Origin: Balanoglossus misakiensis
Lineage: Eukaryota > Hemichordata
Assembly: GCA_040954595.2 (NCBI GenBank)
Contig: CM082579.2
Span: 8,122,001 to 8,186,000, forward strand
DNA: 64,000 nucleotides
Reading direction: 5' to 3'
A program made the translations under genes and the position numbers. Below, piece after piece: positions 1-12,921 of the stretch (the stretch's first letter is position 1; every line of letters starts with the position of its first letter). The notes below the pieces were generated by a model, which was given only the letters and a program-made list of their open reading frames with translations, had not been told where the DNA came from and searched no databases.

Positions 1-3000
1 TTCAGCCAATCAGCGCGGAGCTGGGTAGGCCCGACCGTGTGAAGAATACGACGGCAAAACACGTCCCTGCATAAAAAGACGTAATGGATGGCTCCTCTTT
101 CGATTAGCTTGCAAAGCCAACTATGGGAGGAAAGCTATCTATAATTAGGAGCTTCTCCTGAGCGCGGAAACGATAAAATGACCTTATACCACCACGGCCG
201 CGTCAAAAATATTTACTCCATCATTGTAGAACAAAAACCACCCAGCCCCACAGTGACAGCTTTCGCTGTCAAAATCAGTATGAAAGAGAGACGCCCCCTG
301 CACACTCACTATAATAATCATCATATCAACAGTATATATCTCTGTATTAGAACCGACATTTCAGCCGTCTAGCGCCTTCCTATGTAAACGCGTACGTTTG
401 TATGCATAGGAGCACAGGCAAATCACAGTGCCATGTTTTGATAGGTTTTATCGCGGATGTGATCGGCGTGAAGAGTTCATCTTGCTCAACAACACTTTCC
501 CTGAATGCTTCGCAATCACAAAAGACCTTGACAAGGGCGCTGGCTGATCGGACAAAGTAGCCGTGCTTGAATCTCTATACGACATAATTGTGTTCGTGTT
601 ATTCGCCCGAACAAAGGTTGCGTCAATCATACGTAGAACGCTTCGTTCTCGGTTACCGTCTGCTCAACTTGTGAACTCACGATATCTCCATCTGCCTTCT
701 GCGAGGAGTTCGCTTACTAACACAATATGCCACAAATCAACCAGACAATAAAAGTCAACCGACGAAGTCCGCCAGGGTATAGAGAAAAATAAATAAATAA
801 ACTGAATTCTATTTGATTTTCTGTAAAAAAAATATAAGACTTGCATTTTGCAGTAGAAGATTTACAACCAGCAAGGCGCGCCCAAAACTGAAGATGTAAA
901 ATTTGCAACCTATGTGAAGTACAATTAAAACCCTACGGTATGGAACTTTTGCTTCAATTACATGACTTTCGTTATTGACGGAACGGGTACAAAATTTGAA
1001 GCGACTATGCCTCATTTGATGTCGTTGGACGGAGACGGACAATTCTCGATACCTTAAATAAGTGTTTGCTACCTAGGTGAGTGATAAAAATATCATGTGG
1101 TCGTCGACAGAATTTCAAGATGGCCGCTGATTTCTGCTAAATGGATACGTCACATTAATGTCGGCTCGTACTGTACTGAAATTCTGTAGCAGAAATAAAT
1201 AAAATGGGGGGAAAAGTTAAACAAGTTATATGCTGACTACAAATACAGAACTTCTAGACACGAGAAAATCATAAAATGCAGCTCATCTCTTCGAACTGTT
1301 ACTGCAGTGATTATCGACTTTGTTTACCCACAATGCAATGATATTAGGTTCCGACAGTTGCCACTTCCAGCCCTTTTAAGAATAGTAGCAAATTTTATTA
1401 ACTTTGCGCGCGAATCTAATTATGACTGGGCAGTGAATGACGGTCACCTCGGGTTATGTTTATCGTCCACCTGACGACATCGCGTGCAGAAAAAGAAGCA
1501 CAGCTAATGTTCTACTTTAAAGGTTTACGGTCACCTATGAAACATTAGCTATAGTTAGGGCCTACCATGGCAAATTGAGATCAAATCCATCGACAAGGAC
1601 TGAAAAAATTACCTTCTACGGTTGTATGGCTTAATGATGGGAATTCAAAAGAAATCTCCAAAGATTAGGTCGTATATTTGGCAAGCAAATGTCAAAACAT
1701 GCAGGTTTGGGGACTTGAATGTCTTATAATCGATTTACCTATTACTTGTAAACACACTGGATGTCTCTCTCATTTCTCATTTCATTGCTTTTCTGCAAAA
1801 ATGTTTTGATACGTGACTCTCCGGTCAATAGCGTAAACTTAATCATTTCCGATCTGCCCATGACCTGCAAATCCTGCGAGTGTAATTTGTTGACCTCAAA
1901 TTTTCTTCTAATTTTCCCGGATGTTCTCTAAGCGCCATCATAAACACTGTGGCCTTCATTTGGGTGACGCCCACGTTCGTTTGTGGCGGGTAGCTCATGG
2001 CAAGAATCGTCACAATTTTCACTTTATTTTACATTTTTCGCCTTAAATTTTAAAGGAATGTCAGTACAGTCGAAAAACCGAACCTGAAAAACGTGACATA
2101 TTGCGTCAATGAAAAATACTTTGCAAGATCATTTCTTAAAAGTTGCAGCTCATCGGGCATAAAGTAACACAACGTAGACCATTCCGTGCTGTGTGCGTAT
2201 GCAGTCATTACTCCAATGAATGTTAGCTCTACGGTTCCGTTTATTAGCATACGGCGGCCATGTTGAAAGGGGGCAGAAGTTTATCATTTATCTTGTTCAA
2301 ACTTGCACGTGTAGTTCCCGTCATAATACACACTGCCCAGTACAGTACATTCACCGCCGTTTGTGGGGATTAAGCAGGATTTGAACCCACAACATTTGTA
2401 CAGGCCTAGTTTTGCACGCTAATATTTTTAATTCGAAAATTAAATAATGAAATTAACCTTTAAAAGTCGCAGTTCATGGGCTGTTTTTGTTTTCAAATGT
2501 CTTGTGTTTGTATCGAAATTCTACTCCCCATTTCTCTCACATCAGTTCGCCTGGGAGTGTTGTCATGGAATATCATTTTAATGATATGGTTAAAAGTTCG
2601 AATTATTTCAGGGTTAAGGTGAGGCCACTCACATACATCGCTTGACGCGGTCAACCTTGTGAAGTTCAAGTTCACGATCCTCAGTCATTGAACGCCGCGG
2701 GCTCGCGCGTTTGTCAACAAAGAAATGTTTCTAAGTATCTTTCCGGCTCTGGTGAGGGCTTGTTTTTGTTTTTGAAATGACACTCATCAAGTTCATTTCT
2801 AAAACTCTTGAATCCGGACAGCTGTGTATGATTTTATTGATATGGTTGTGAATAATTGCCGCGGAGTCAAGGCTGTGTTGCTCACATAATATGTAATTCA
2901 CATAATGAAGTCGACCTTGTCAAGTTCAACTTCACACTCAAATTATTGAAAAAAATACACAATCCCCAGTGAGTGCCAGGGGCTTGCCGAAACCCGTTTG

Positions 3001-4066
3001 TAATGGCCGAAGAAATTACGCCCCAACCGCTGTCGTTCTGGCGTAGGTGCGCGCTCGCCTTTGTTTTAAATCTGACTCTAATGATCGTTTCTAAACACTT
3101 GAAAGTCGTGACACGTAACGGAGTGGGGGACAGAAATGCTCCCATATATCATTCTATTTTCGCATCACTATTAATAATTTCTGTCAGCTTTTCCTACAAT
3201 GTGTGTATATTCCTCTTCGGTGCAAATAGGTCAGGGTCAATCTCCCAAAACAGAGTAAATATCGCAGAGAAAGAGAGAGAGAATCTTAATTTTGTTGAGA
3301 GCAATAAAAAATAAGAGCACTTAGGCCTACAGGTAAGCACTTTGTATTAGATTTCGCACGCAAGAAATGTCGAGGCCACTTCTCTCACTCGCAATTGGCG
3401 GATAGGTGTTTTGTTGGTTATCTCGACGAGGGATAGTGGCGGGTGTGGCTGGGGGGGGGGGTCGATCAGGAATGGGTGAAATTTAATGTCTGGTGGTCAG
3501 AAATTTGTAGAATGTTCAATTACGGGAAGAAGGGGTGCGATGGCGGGCGTTTGAAAGAGATTTCAGATCTTGTTCGGTGTTAAAATTTTTAGTAATCTGT
3601 TGATCGATATTCTTTTAAATCTTGTAAAAAATGTTTAAGTAAAGAACATAGTCGGGGTTCGGGTGGGGGTGGGGGATAAAGAGCTCCTGACTTGAAGAGA
3701 ATATACTCCTTCGAAGCAGGTAGGCGTGCGAGTTGTCTTCTGCTCGACGGCTTTTCGAGATGATTTATATCGGACTGCCATAATCAGGTCAAAGTCGACG
3801 TCTGTTTTTCAGCGCGTGCCAATTTCACCACGCTTTATGTCCTCATTTGCCATTAATGAAGCGATGTCAGCAATCCATGGCACTCGATCATGTTCATCAT
3901 GTCAACTCGATCCGTGTGTTCGGACCTATACTCGGCGGCAAATTTTCGGGGAAATGACCTTAAAACAAAGCGCGCACCCAGCGCCCGAATTCGTTTTCCT
4001 CTGGCTATGCAACCTTAGATTAAATTCCAGAAAATGATATAATTACATCGCCGGCTCAAATGCTCT
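1..4066. other. Gene-poor left flank, nothing recognised
   Basis: I see no exon with recognisable protein similarity on either strand. Open frames here are short (at most about 110 codons), lack convincing splice context and have no family resemblance. The only structure I can support is a degenerate local duplication at 2573-2949 (listed separately) and scattered CpG-rich patches. The region may be intergenic or contain non-coding regulatory sequence for the M6 gene to the right. Confidence 0.6.
2573..2949. repeat. Degenerate tandem duplication, about 258-bp spacing
   Basis: Two diverged copies of about 118 bp lie at 2573-2690 and 2831-2949. They share the TGATATGGTT block, a CTCACATA block, a near-identical ACCTTGT-AAGTTCAA-TTCAC block and a final ATTGA. 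Parts of a third, weaker similarity (TTTCTAAA-ACTTGAA) occur near 2788 and 3082. No coding potential is apparent. It is probably an old duplicated repeat. Confidence 0.5.
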
Positions 4067-4978
4067 GTTACCATGGCGACCAGATCGAACTCTTGAAGTA
4101 TGTAAATTTGGTTCATCGATCCTTGATACATAGTAAGTTTGATCTTGTGTACCGGAGCACACAATTTCGATTGCCAATAACATTTTGCGAGATTATCGGG
4201 TTACTTTGCTGCATAAGTCACTATCCTTCCACAGTCAATATGGCCGTGGCTAATACTAGTATATTCTAGTTTAGGAGGGTGTTTTTAAGGTGACCTTATT
4301 TTTCGTTTGAACCACCATGGTGACGTGAGGCGCCCGCTATAGAAGACAGAAACTGTGACTTAGACAATTGAACGTAGGTATGTTAATTTTAAGTTATTGG
4401 AACAGAATTTAAATGCGACAATTTAGGGGTGGTTCATTTGATATTGGGGGGAAAATGTCATCAGAATTGTCGATTCTTGTGTGTGCTAAACTACTCCCCT
4501 CAAACATCAAACCGTCGATTTTTTCTTTTCGAAAGTAGAGGGCGCGCTCTACTACTTTTGTAGCCGAGAACGGTGAAATTCATTACGTTGGAGACTTCAC
4601 AGGTACTATAAGCGGGCAACTCAAAACATGCGCAAATGACAGACATTGCATATTAGGTTTCTCTCCCCCTGAAAATCATGAGCGCCACCTCTCTCCTACA
4701 AACGCGTATCCTTCGTCTGACATTCTGGGAAATGCAGGTAACCACGGCAACAGTCCGATGCTCACACAAGCGGACGTGAAAGGTTGTTTGATCATATAGT
4801 TCACCAGGAGTGCACGCGATTTGAGTTCTTAACATTCGTATTTACGGAAGTGTGGAAGTTCGGGTTATTTACGTGGCGACTTTTTCCTCGCCATCTGCCG
4901 CAGCTGAAGTAAATAGCAATTGTGCAAAGAAATCGTCTCCTGGGAATCCAGTTTCAACTGGCCGGTAGCCATAGCAAC
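4067..4978. promoter_or_regulatory. Cluster of four RFX X-box-like sites
   Basis: Four 14-bp sites fit or nearly fit the RFX-factor X-box pattern (RYYNYY, 2-bp spacer, RRNRAC). GTTACCATGGCGAC at 4067-4080 and ACCACCATGGTGAC at 4311-4324 match fully. GTAACCACGGCAAC at 4738-4751 and GTAGCCATAGCAAC at 4965-4978 each have one mismatch. A ZNF143-like CATTCTGGGAAATGCA lies at 4721-4736. The cluster ends 33 bp before the candidate M6 exon 1, so it may be that gene's promoter. This is inferred from motifs only. Confidence 0.35.
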
Positions 4979-5010
4979 GCACGAGACGACTGTAGATACT
5001 TACACAGCTC

Positions 5011-5014
5011 ATGG
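5011..5014 (+). CDS. Candidate coding exon 1 of M6/PLP gene (ATG G)
   Basis: The first recognised M6 coding exon (10100) begins two bases into a codon, so an upstream exon must supply a start plus one base. At 5011 the sequence is ATGG followed directly by a consensus donor GTAAGT. Joining gives Met-Gly-Gly-Arg-Asp-Gly-Cys-Cys. In vertebrate PLP1, exon 1 likewise ends after ATG plus the first base of a Gly codon. With this exon the CDS totals 798 bases (265 aa), a normal length for the family. A rival is ATGT followed by GTAAGT at 6759-6762, which would give Met-Cys. Confidence 0.45.
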
Positions 5015-8000
5015 GTAAGTATGCGTATTCTTCGTAAAAACTGTATCAGCGCAGAGAAACGATGTTTTCCGGCTTCCGCAGGCTTGAAACCTTGACATTT
5101 GTGTGAGGGTACTAGGGTTATATTTCACTGCACGGACACCTGAGGATATAGCAATTTAATAGGAAAACAACATCATTGATCTGAAAATACACGCGTGATG
5201 GGCCAGTGTTTCGTGAGAACTATTGCTTCAGGTCTCAATACAACAGCGAAACGAGAAGTTCGTGCCACCGAAACCCGAGGCCGTGCGACAAACGTGTGAC
5301 CCCAGGTGACATAGCTTTGCCTCGTGTTTGTTGATTCGTAAGTTCAAGGTCTCGCTGGAGAGACAAGTAAATAAACCTTGGCAGACGATATTTAGCCTGA
5401 ACAATTCTTAAACTATTCCCGCCAAAAGTTGTTTTCATTGCTGCTGAGACGTTACTGTGTTTCTGAACAGAGTTGTGCATTGTTTATATCACCAGCCAAC
5501 CGGAGACACAATTCAGCGTTTAATTTAAAAGTCATTTGCTTCTCAACAAAACTTGTATTTGAGTAACGGCCAGTGATATTGTGGACAGATAAATTCAAGT
5601 GCGGACCTGAATTTATTTTTCTACATTAACAATGCTGATAAGTACAAAAGCGTCGCATTGAAAAACCAAATACTCGGTAATTCTTTATGTTTTACAGAGT
5701 AGAACAAGAAACCACAGTTGAAACCCCAAACAAGAATTCTGAGAAAACAACCCAAAGTTGAAGATACTGGGGCTTTAATAAGTGATCTCACTGAATCGCC
5801 GACCCACAAAATACACCTGTCACGCCGATATGATTTTCAACGTCCCTGACCTTACTGCGCCTGGAGTTCACTTAAAACTATCGCTTTTTTTAAATAAATG
5901 AAACACCTTCTGGAAATGATTGTTTACACCAAGTTAAGTTGGTATTGTTAAACACCAATTCTCGTCATCATCGTAAGTGGCCGTGTGTAATCAACTACTA
6001 ACGATTTTTTCAACGTTGTTAGTTATACCTAACACAATTATGTTTTGGGAATCGATTGTAATGAAATTTCGTCGCACATCTCCGTTCTGGGAATATCAAT
6101 GTCACGAACGTCGCAGCATATTTTGCGTTTCGGCTCCAATGTTTCTTGGTTTTCCCTTCAAAACTTTCACATGCAAACGACAATGTTGTGGGGGTCTAGG
6201 CTACATGGAAGACGCGTCGCGCTGGTTGCCTTGATAACAGAATCATGCATGGCCGCAAGCTGTCCCACGCATTCTGCACTTAATGCGCGAAGCCAACAGC
6301 AATAAAATTTGAACATTTTAGGAGAACAAGTTTTTTTTCTCTGTAATGCAGTACTGTATAAGTTTACCCCGCCAAATCATTGACGATAGATTTATAAATT
6401 GACAGACTTTCGACCCCCGCTGCCAGTTTGAGCGACTTGCGCGGCACCTTCCTCGGTGAACGACAATACGTCAGGTATCACACTGGACGACAATAGGTGC
6501 AAGACCACTCGTGCATACATCGGCCTCGTTGTGGGCCCCCCGCCCCATGCAAAATAGCTTTCATTGCTATGTATGACTTAAGCACAAAACGCCCCGACGT
6601 GGTGATCAGTGCGTAATTTGCGACGAGACGTCAATATCACCCGGGCCGAGCGAAAACGTACGTAGGCTTATCAGGCACAGAGATCCATTTGAGTGCAAAC
6701 CAGGTAACGTTCACACAGGGTTATAGATCAGAAAGAGGCTTCGGATATACAAACGATCATGTGTAAGTATAAACGTACGTTCGCTGACTGTAGCATATAC
6801 AGGCATGTTTTTATGATAGGTGTGACCTCAATTTTCCTGAAAACACCACTGTGCGTATCTGAGAGCTACTGAAAAAGAGGTATAATGTCAACTCCAGATC
6901 TGCTGTTGCCTGTACTTAGATCAGTGTTATCACACAAAACCGTGACGTTTTCGGTAATATTGCGTGATTAGAGTTTTTTCTGTTATAAAAGGTAAACATA
7001 CTACTGTACAGATGGATTTGATCTATGAGGCTTATGGCTTGTTACATCGACTGTCAGTTAGCGTGTAACGGCAGTTATTTATTACGTAAATGGATGTACG
7101 GAAAGTACCATTGTTTCGCGGCCAATTTAACCATTGTATCCTTTGAACAACTCGTGTGGGAGACCCCTTTCACGTTGGATTAAAATAAACAACAAAAGCG
7201 ACTCACATGGCTACGTACCCCACCCATGTAATATTTAACCTTTAGCAGATAAAACACGGACCATTTGATTTATTGTAGGTTGGCTACTTGGGGGTGTCAC
7301 GTATTAGTATTAATAATTTATTCATATCATAAATCGTGGATATAAAAATATGTATATGGCTCTGATATATAAGGGGTGTTTAAGTTGCAGAGCGACGAGA
7401 GTTTGTAACGGAAAACTCGAAACGGCGATGGCGGGGGAGTTGGTGGGCGTTCTGGTGACATTTTTGTGATTTGCGTCGTAAGTCTCTCCCTTCGTAACGC
7501 CAAAAATTAATTTTAAGGGGAGGAGGTCCAGCTTTGTCAGGGAGATCAGTACTAGTGAATACGTCCACGCTATATAACGCATTCTGCGCATAGTGATTCA
7601 GATATTTCGAGGATATCCGAACGCTCAACTGACAAAGTGTGTATAAATCGTTGCCCCTGACAAGCCTTTCAGAAACATATCTGAATTTATAAGCTGCACA
7701 TGAAAAGGCTCACGTAGCAAAGTCTGAGTAATTTTTAGAACTGACTCGAGCTTTTAGACGGTGGATATTGGACACTGTATATTCACGTTACCTGTCACAT
7801 CGGACAAAGCTGTCGCTGTCCACGGCTTGGGCGGCAACCGCTGTACTGTACACTAATGCTCATGGATTTCACTTGTGGGTCGGTGAACAATGGACCGAAA
7901 ACTTTCTCCGTTGTATCTTGGGCGCGCTGAAGGTCGTGTTCCGACAGAGAACTCTTCAAGACTTTGTTCAAACATTGAGTCATGATTCGCGGCATGTTAG

Positions 8001-10099
8001 TCAGGATCTCGCTTTTTCCGATACCTTCCACGCCCCGAACTCAAGAAGAGTGTCGAAGGCAACACGTGTCCGTGCCCACAACATGCAAATATCACGTAAA
8101 CTGGCTATATATACACCTGTCGTTCACCTAATGCTATCCAATATTCAAATACTTTGGGTCAGTTCCCGCTTAATATGCCTATACATATCTAGATTTTTTC
8201 GTTGTCGTTTTTATGGATGTCGTGTACCCTCTCGTCGTTTGATATAGGCAATCGAATGTACTGTGCAACTATATTTTCCATTCCTCGGGTCATCCACTGA
8301 AACAATAGTGATGGTATCTGCGTGTGTAGGCGAGGTAATTACAATATGAACGGTCTTTAAGTGGCTTGTCAACAAGATTAGCTATCACTTTCAGGCGAGA
8401 AGAGCGAATTTTGATTGATACATTGCACAATTTCGGGCGTTGTCCTTTCCAAATTTGCAAGGAAAAGAATCAGGCCCCAACGTGATTCATTTCTTCCCCC
8501 AAGCGCAATCCACTGTCGTGCCACTCAGTCCCACTGCAAAGTGCAGTGTGACGGAGTCTATATTTAACCAACCAGCGACCCGGTACTGGCTTGGAAATCG
8601 ACCGAGTTTCATTGAGGCGTTCGAAAATGGAGAAATATCAATAATGCGTTTTGTAAAGTCGGGATTTCCATTAAATTTATAATAAACACTCTGTCAACGT
8701 CAGCGGTGTCAAATCGCCTCAGTGGTCGAGAGCTATTGAGACACACCCAAATATATGTCGTCGCTTATGTTCAAATTTTCAGAATCAGCGACGTGTCCTC
8801 TCAAAATATCTGGCATTTTAGCACCACACCTCTATGTTGCGTGCCAAATCGCTACCCTACAATTAAGAGTCCCCGTCACACGTAAGCGCTGTTCAAAAGT
8901 GGAAAGGCAAATGTTTACCACTTTAAAATGAAGCCAAAGTAACCGTCAAATCGATGATTGTACGTGTGCCATATAGATCGATTGCTCCACCGTACATGCT
9001 TACGTCATTCACGACACACCTATCACTTCAAGTGCAGTTCAATTAACCTTTCGATTTTTTTAACCGAAACACTCCCGTTGTTTTGATACTCTTTGGCATT
9101 TACACCTCCAACACCACAAAACTAATAATTCTACTCTTGTTTCTTTAACGGTTGCCCTGAAAATGCTAGTTGCTGGCAAAGGGTGATTGCCCTAGCCTGG
9201 TCTCCATACACAGTGTGTTTTAGATAGACTCTTGCGTGTGTGTCTATCTAAACCACACTAGGTATCATACTAGGCTATGATTGCCCATGCACCTTACGAG
9301 TAGATGCCCTAAACGTTAACGCTTGCTGGTGTTAATAGCAAACGACAAATATCTCTGAATGAAACCGGGGACCGGCGAAGGCGACTGGATTCGTGTACCA
9401 TTTGGGTGCAGTGGGAACTGTAGGACACAATATTACTCGTATCTACACACATGTCTGAATCCCAGGTACAATGTCGGGTAACCTTAAAGAAACAACACAC
9501 CCTCGGAGGCGACACGAGCAACAGAAGGAGTAGCGCCGTGTCAACATCTCAAGCCTTTTGTTGCCCCTCCTGTTGAATCCCTCAATGACATTCCATAGGA
9601 CAACGTCTTACCGACATTGGCATTCTCACAAGTAACGGTTGACAAAAACGAAGGCCCTGTCCCCATTCACAAAACCAAACCGACGCTTGCCGTTTTGTTG
9701 AAGGTGGCCCTGGAAGGTAGGTGGACAACAATTGTCCGCGTTTCGCCGTTTCGTGAACTTAAAGAAGGAGGTCAAAAAGTTACGCACGTATACGAAGTTT
9801 ATTTCCAAACCAGTACACACCCCGAAATTGTTCTTGACATGCCTTTAGATCAATGGTCATACCATCGTGTGAAAGGGCTAAATTGTTTCGACTATACTTG
9901 TTCAAAACGTCCACCTGATATTAGTCGCATATTAAAATTCATCTCGTGGAAATCAAACAGAATATTTTACCTAAATTCGCACAGGCGTATAACGGGACAA
10001 CCAAACTAAGGCCAGACAAGACGAACCAAAACAACACAAACCAAACCAAAACATGACAATGCAATGCCATGTATTATACGTAAATTCTTTTTTCGACAG
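5015..10099 (+). other. Putative long first intron of M6 gene
   Basis: About 5 kb without recognised exons. If exon 1 is at 5011 this is intron 1; a long first intron is typical of PLP1. It contains a palindromic foldback element at 9191-9276 and a second ATG-plus-donor candidate at 6759. Two unassigned open frames, 7768-8247 (+) and 9617-10009 (+), have no family match that I recognise. The minus strand at 7795-8031 is also open and ends near a GTAACG donor-like site. I do not call any of these genes. Confidence 0.4.
9191..9276. mobile_element. Palindromic foldback MITE-like element, copy 1
   Basis: An 86-bp near-perfect palindrome. It starts CCTAGCCTGG and ends in the reverse complement (ACTAGGC). 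The inner arms, about 18-19 bp, lie at 9212-9230 and 9242-9259 around a short TG-rich loop. A second copy is at 27421-27510 in the first coding intron of KIF4. It has no coding capacity and so is a non-autonomous element. The superfamily cannot be told from two copies. Confidence 0.7.
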
Positions 10100-12863
10100 G
10101 CGGCCGCGATGGATGCTGTGGGCGAACGGCATGGGGTTCCATATTCGCTTTTATCATATCGGTGGGTGGACTTGTCGTCATGTGTTACTTTGGACGGGAA
10201 GGGATTATTTCGACGGTTGAGCTGTTCACGGGGACTCAAGTAGAAGCCGATACCGCTCTCTCAGACAAGTAAGTATAGTGTCAGCCATTCGCTAGCAAAA
10301 AATTGAATTTCAACTACAGATCAACAAACACGTGACTACTTCCATTTGTGCCACGCAGACTACGTGATACATTACTGCATAAAGATTGTAATGAATGAAT
10401 GAATGAATGAATGAATGAATGAATGAATGAATGAATGAATGAACGAATGAATGAATGAATGAATGAACAAATGAATGAAGGAATGAATGAACGAATGAAG
10501 GAAGGAATGAATGGTAAGTAGGTATGTACATCAATTGATCACAAAATGTTACGTTCGTGCATAGTTAAGACAGTCATATTACTTTGTACTTGCAAACGCA
10601 TGTTCCACGTGCTCTGTTCCATGTGTCAGACCATGGTAAGGTAATTTTCTGACGTCATGACAATAACCACTGCATCTTTCCTTCTCACCAGCATACAATC
10701 CGTGGAATACGCGCTGTACACTGTTTTTGGAGTGATGGTCATCGTCGCTTTGATTGCGTTGATCATCGGTGGTGCGGTGACTTGCGTTAACGCCGGCAAG
10801 TCGGGTGGATTCGCGGGGCGGTGTGTCGGTCGCCTCTTCATTGTCATCGTAAGTGTCGCATGTTTGAAATGGTATAGAGAAGGTGTTTGAATGGGCGGGG
10901 TGGACGGGCGGACGGACGGACAGGGTCGTCTGATCAGAATTTGTTATTTGTACCCATAGGAATACAACCTACTTTATTGATTTTATGAGACTAGATCAGT
11001 CTTTTTCTGCAACTAGAATTCACCCGACAAAACTATGCACATTCGTCGGATTTGAGTCATACGATAGCAGTTGCCGAATACCATGCATTACAAGCAAATA
11101 ATATAAAAAATCATAGACTTGAGCAAGCATTTCTGTGATTTATTCGAAGTTGACATGCAGGGCGTGAAAATACCAATTCTAATATAGTTCCATACCACAC
11201 AGGGATTCACAAAACATAACCCTCGCAGCGACGTTGGCAAATGCAACTTTCGAGTTTCTAGTAACAAAGTATAACGTGCATTTTTATTTTTTTCTGTTCT
11301 ATATTCACAGTTTGAAGTTATCCTTTATATCCTGTGTTTGTGCTGGATCCTGATCACAGCTGTACTCGTGGCCCCCGTCCTTTTCAGCTTAATGATAACT
11401 GTGTTTTGTGCCGTGGATCCAGTCGACTCCATTGTCGAAGACTGCATCGACCTGGCTCAGTTCGGTAAGTTCTCGATCAGAATGGAAAAGTGATTTGCTG
11501 ATCCCGACTTCTGGAAACACATCCTTGGGATTTGGCAAGTGACTTTCGAAATGCTCAGTAACTGTAGTATCATTGTAACATCCTCGGATGGGATGGGATG
11601 GGGTGGGATGGGATATGTAAATGGAGGGATGGTAGATGATGGGAAATTTGCACAAGGTACAGACAAGTTCATCAACGCATATTTGCATTCATCAGTCTGG
11701 TATAATATATATCAACAGTTACTGTAGATCCCTAAAAAGTTCGGGCTTGTATATAGGGCCAATCAAAATGCTGTTTCCCACCTCGTCTCCAGATATAGAT
11801 AGGCGCCAGTCCCAGGTGAAAAGTTTGAGAAATGGGGCTTTCTAATTAAATGTGTTGCATCCGTCTGTGTAGGTTTGGTAAAACGTATCGCAGAAGACAG
11901 AGGAACCAACAACACAAAAATATGTTTCGAAGACTTGCAGGTGTTTTGTAACCAGGTACGTAATCGACAACACACTAAAATTCAGCCAACGCCTCCTGAA
12001 GTCTACACTCTTGCTGATCTGCCTCTGTGCGGACATTCACTCACCACTGTATATAAGCATGTCTCTTTTTTCTCATTTTACAGACCGACACAGTTTTACT
12101 GAACTATATTTTAACAATGCTGGGATGTCTTATCATTGTTCTTGGTCTGGTGAGTTTAAATCCACTTGTCTTGCGTTCGGGGAGCTTCCAGTAGGCAAGA
12201 AAGTCCGTTGTGAACGAACACCGCGACAGAAAGTGGAACAGTGTGCCTGTTTATTGACCCGTCTGACAGGTCTTATGCCCCTGGTTGACACAGTTTTTTA
12301 CACTCTCTATAGAATGTCAAGAATGTTCATTGAAGTGTGGATCATCTCCAGCATTTAATTAATCTGGGTCACTTTCGCAGATGATTGTTCACGTTTTGGG
12401 GTGACTTTGTTCTTTGTATCAGAATCTGTAGGTAAATAGGCATGTTCTGAAACAGGCTGAATCGAAGCAGAATCATTCCTCGAACCATTACCAGTTCACG
12501 GCGCACTTCCCGATACGTGGCAGTGAAACGAAACACCAAATTTTGTCACCATAACTGCTTTTGAGTCCGTGTTCAAAGGCATGTTCTAGTCTGACGATGA
12601 AAACGACAAATCAAACAGCAGAATTCTGACCATCAGTATCTCACTTTCACCCCAACAAACTAATAGCACGGATTCTCTGTCTCCCTCTCTTTCAACAGAT
12701 CCACTTTTTGATGTGCATGTCGGCCAACTTCGCCCACCTCGGCTACCGACCACCAAAACCCAAGAGGGGCAAGGACTACGAAATGAGCGACGTCGGCCAC
12801 AACGGACCGCAGAGCGAAACTACCCAGACTGAAGGTCACGAATTGAAGTCAAAATATTTCTAA
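10100..12863 (+). CDS. GPM6: PLP/DM20/M6 family four-transmembrane proteolipid
   Basis: A neuronal membrane glycoprotein M6/proteolipid protein, a plasma-membrane tetraspan of neurons and glia. Exons, all phase-consistent: 10100-10268, 10692-10848, 11311-11464, 11873-11955, 12084-12149, 12699-12863 (stop TAA), plus a start exon upstream (candidate 5011-5014). Four hydrophobic segments are visible: one in the first exon after GCCGRTAWG, one in each of the next two exons, and one split across the 12084 and 12699 exons. The large extracellular loop contains the cysteines of CIDLAQFG and CFEDLQVFCNQ, matching the CLDLRQFG and CxxxxxxxxxC pattern of vertebrate M6. TM4 ends HFLMCMSANFAHLGY, like M6 HYLMVLSANWAYV. 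The Cys pair near the N-terminus is a likely palmitoylation site. The tail is hydrophilic. AATAAA follows at 12916. It cannot be assigned to GPM6A, GPM6B or PLP1 individually, since this is probably a single pro-orthologue. Confidence 0.9.
10389..10512. repeat. (TGAA)n / (GAAT)n microsatellite
   Basis: About 120 bp of tetranucleotide repeat TGAA with a few ACGA/AAGG interruptions, inside the second coding intron of the M6 gene. The minus-strand open frame it produces (a His-Ser-Phe repeat) is an artefact of the repeat. Confidence 0.95.
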
Positions 12864-12915
12864 CACCACCTCTTTCACTCAACCTTCGGGGGATAGACAT
12901 TAACTGTAGCAAAAC

Positions 12916-12921
12916 AATAAA
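12916..12921 (+). terminator. M6 poly(A) signal AATAAA
   Basis: Canonical AATAAA 53 bp after the M6 stop codon, giving a short 3' UTR. Two more A/T-rich stretches follow but this is the first canonical hexamer. Confidence 0.7.

Noticed and set aside
2372-2392. tRNA-like GGTTCAAATCC on the minus strand
   Set aside because: A T-arm can be drawn, but the rest of the cloverleaf is absent.
7768-8247. 159-codon open frame as a gene
   Set aside because: No recognisable domain, odd composition, overlapping open frame on the other strand and no splice or poly(A) support.
10310-10534. His-Ser-Phe repeat protein on the minus strand
   Set aside because: It is only the translation of the (TGAA)n microsatellite.
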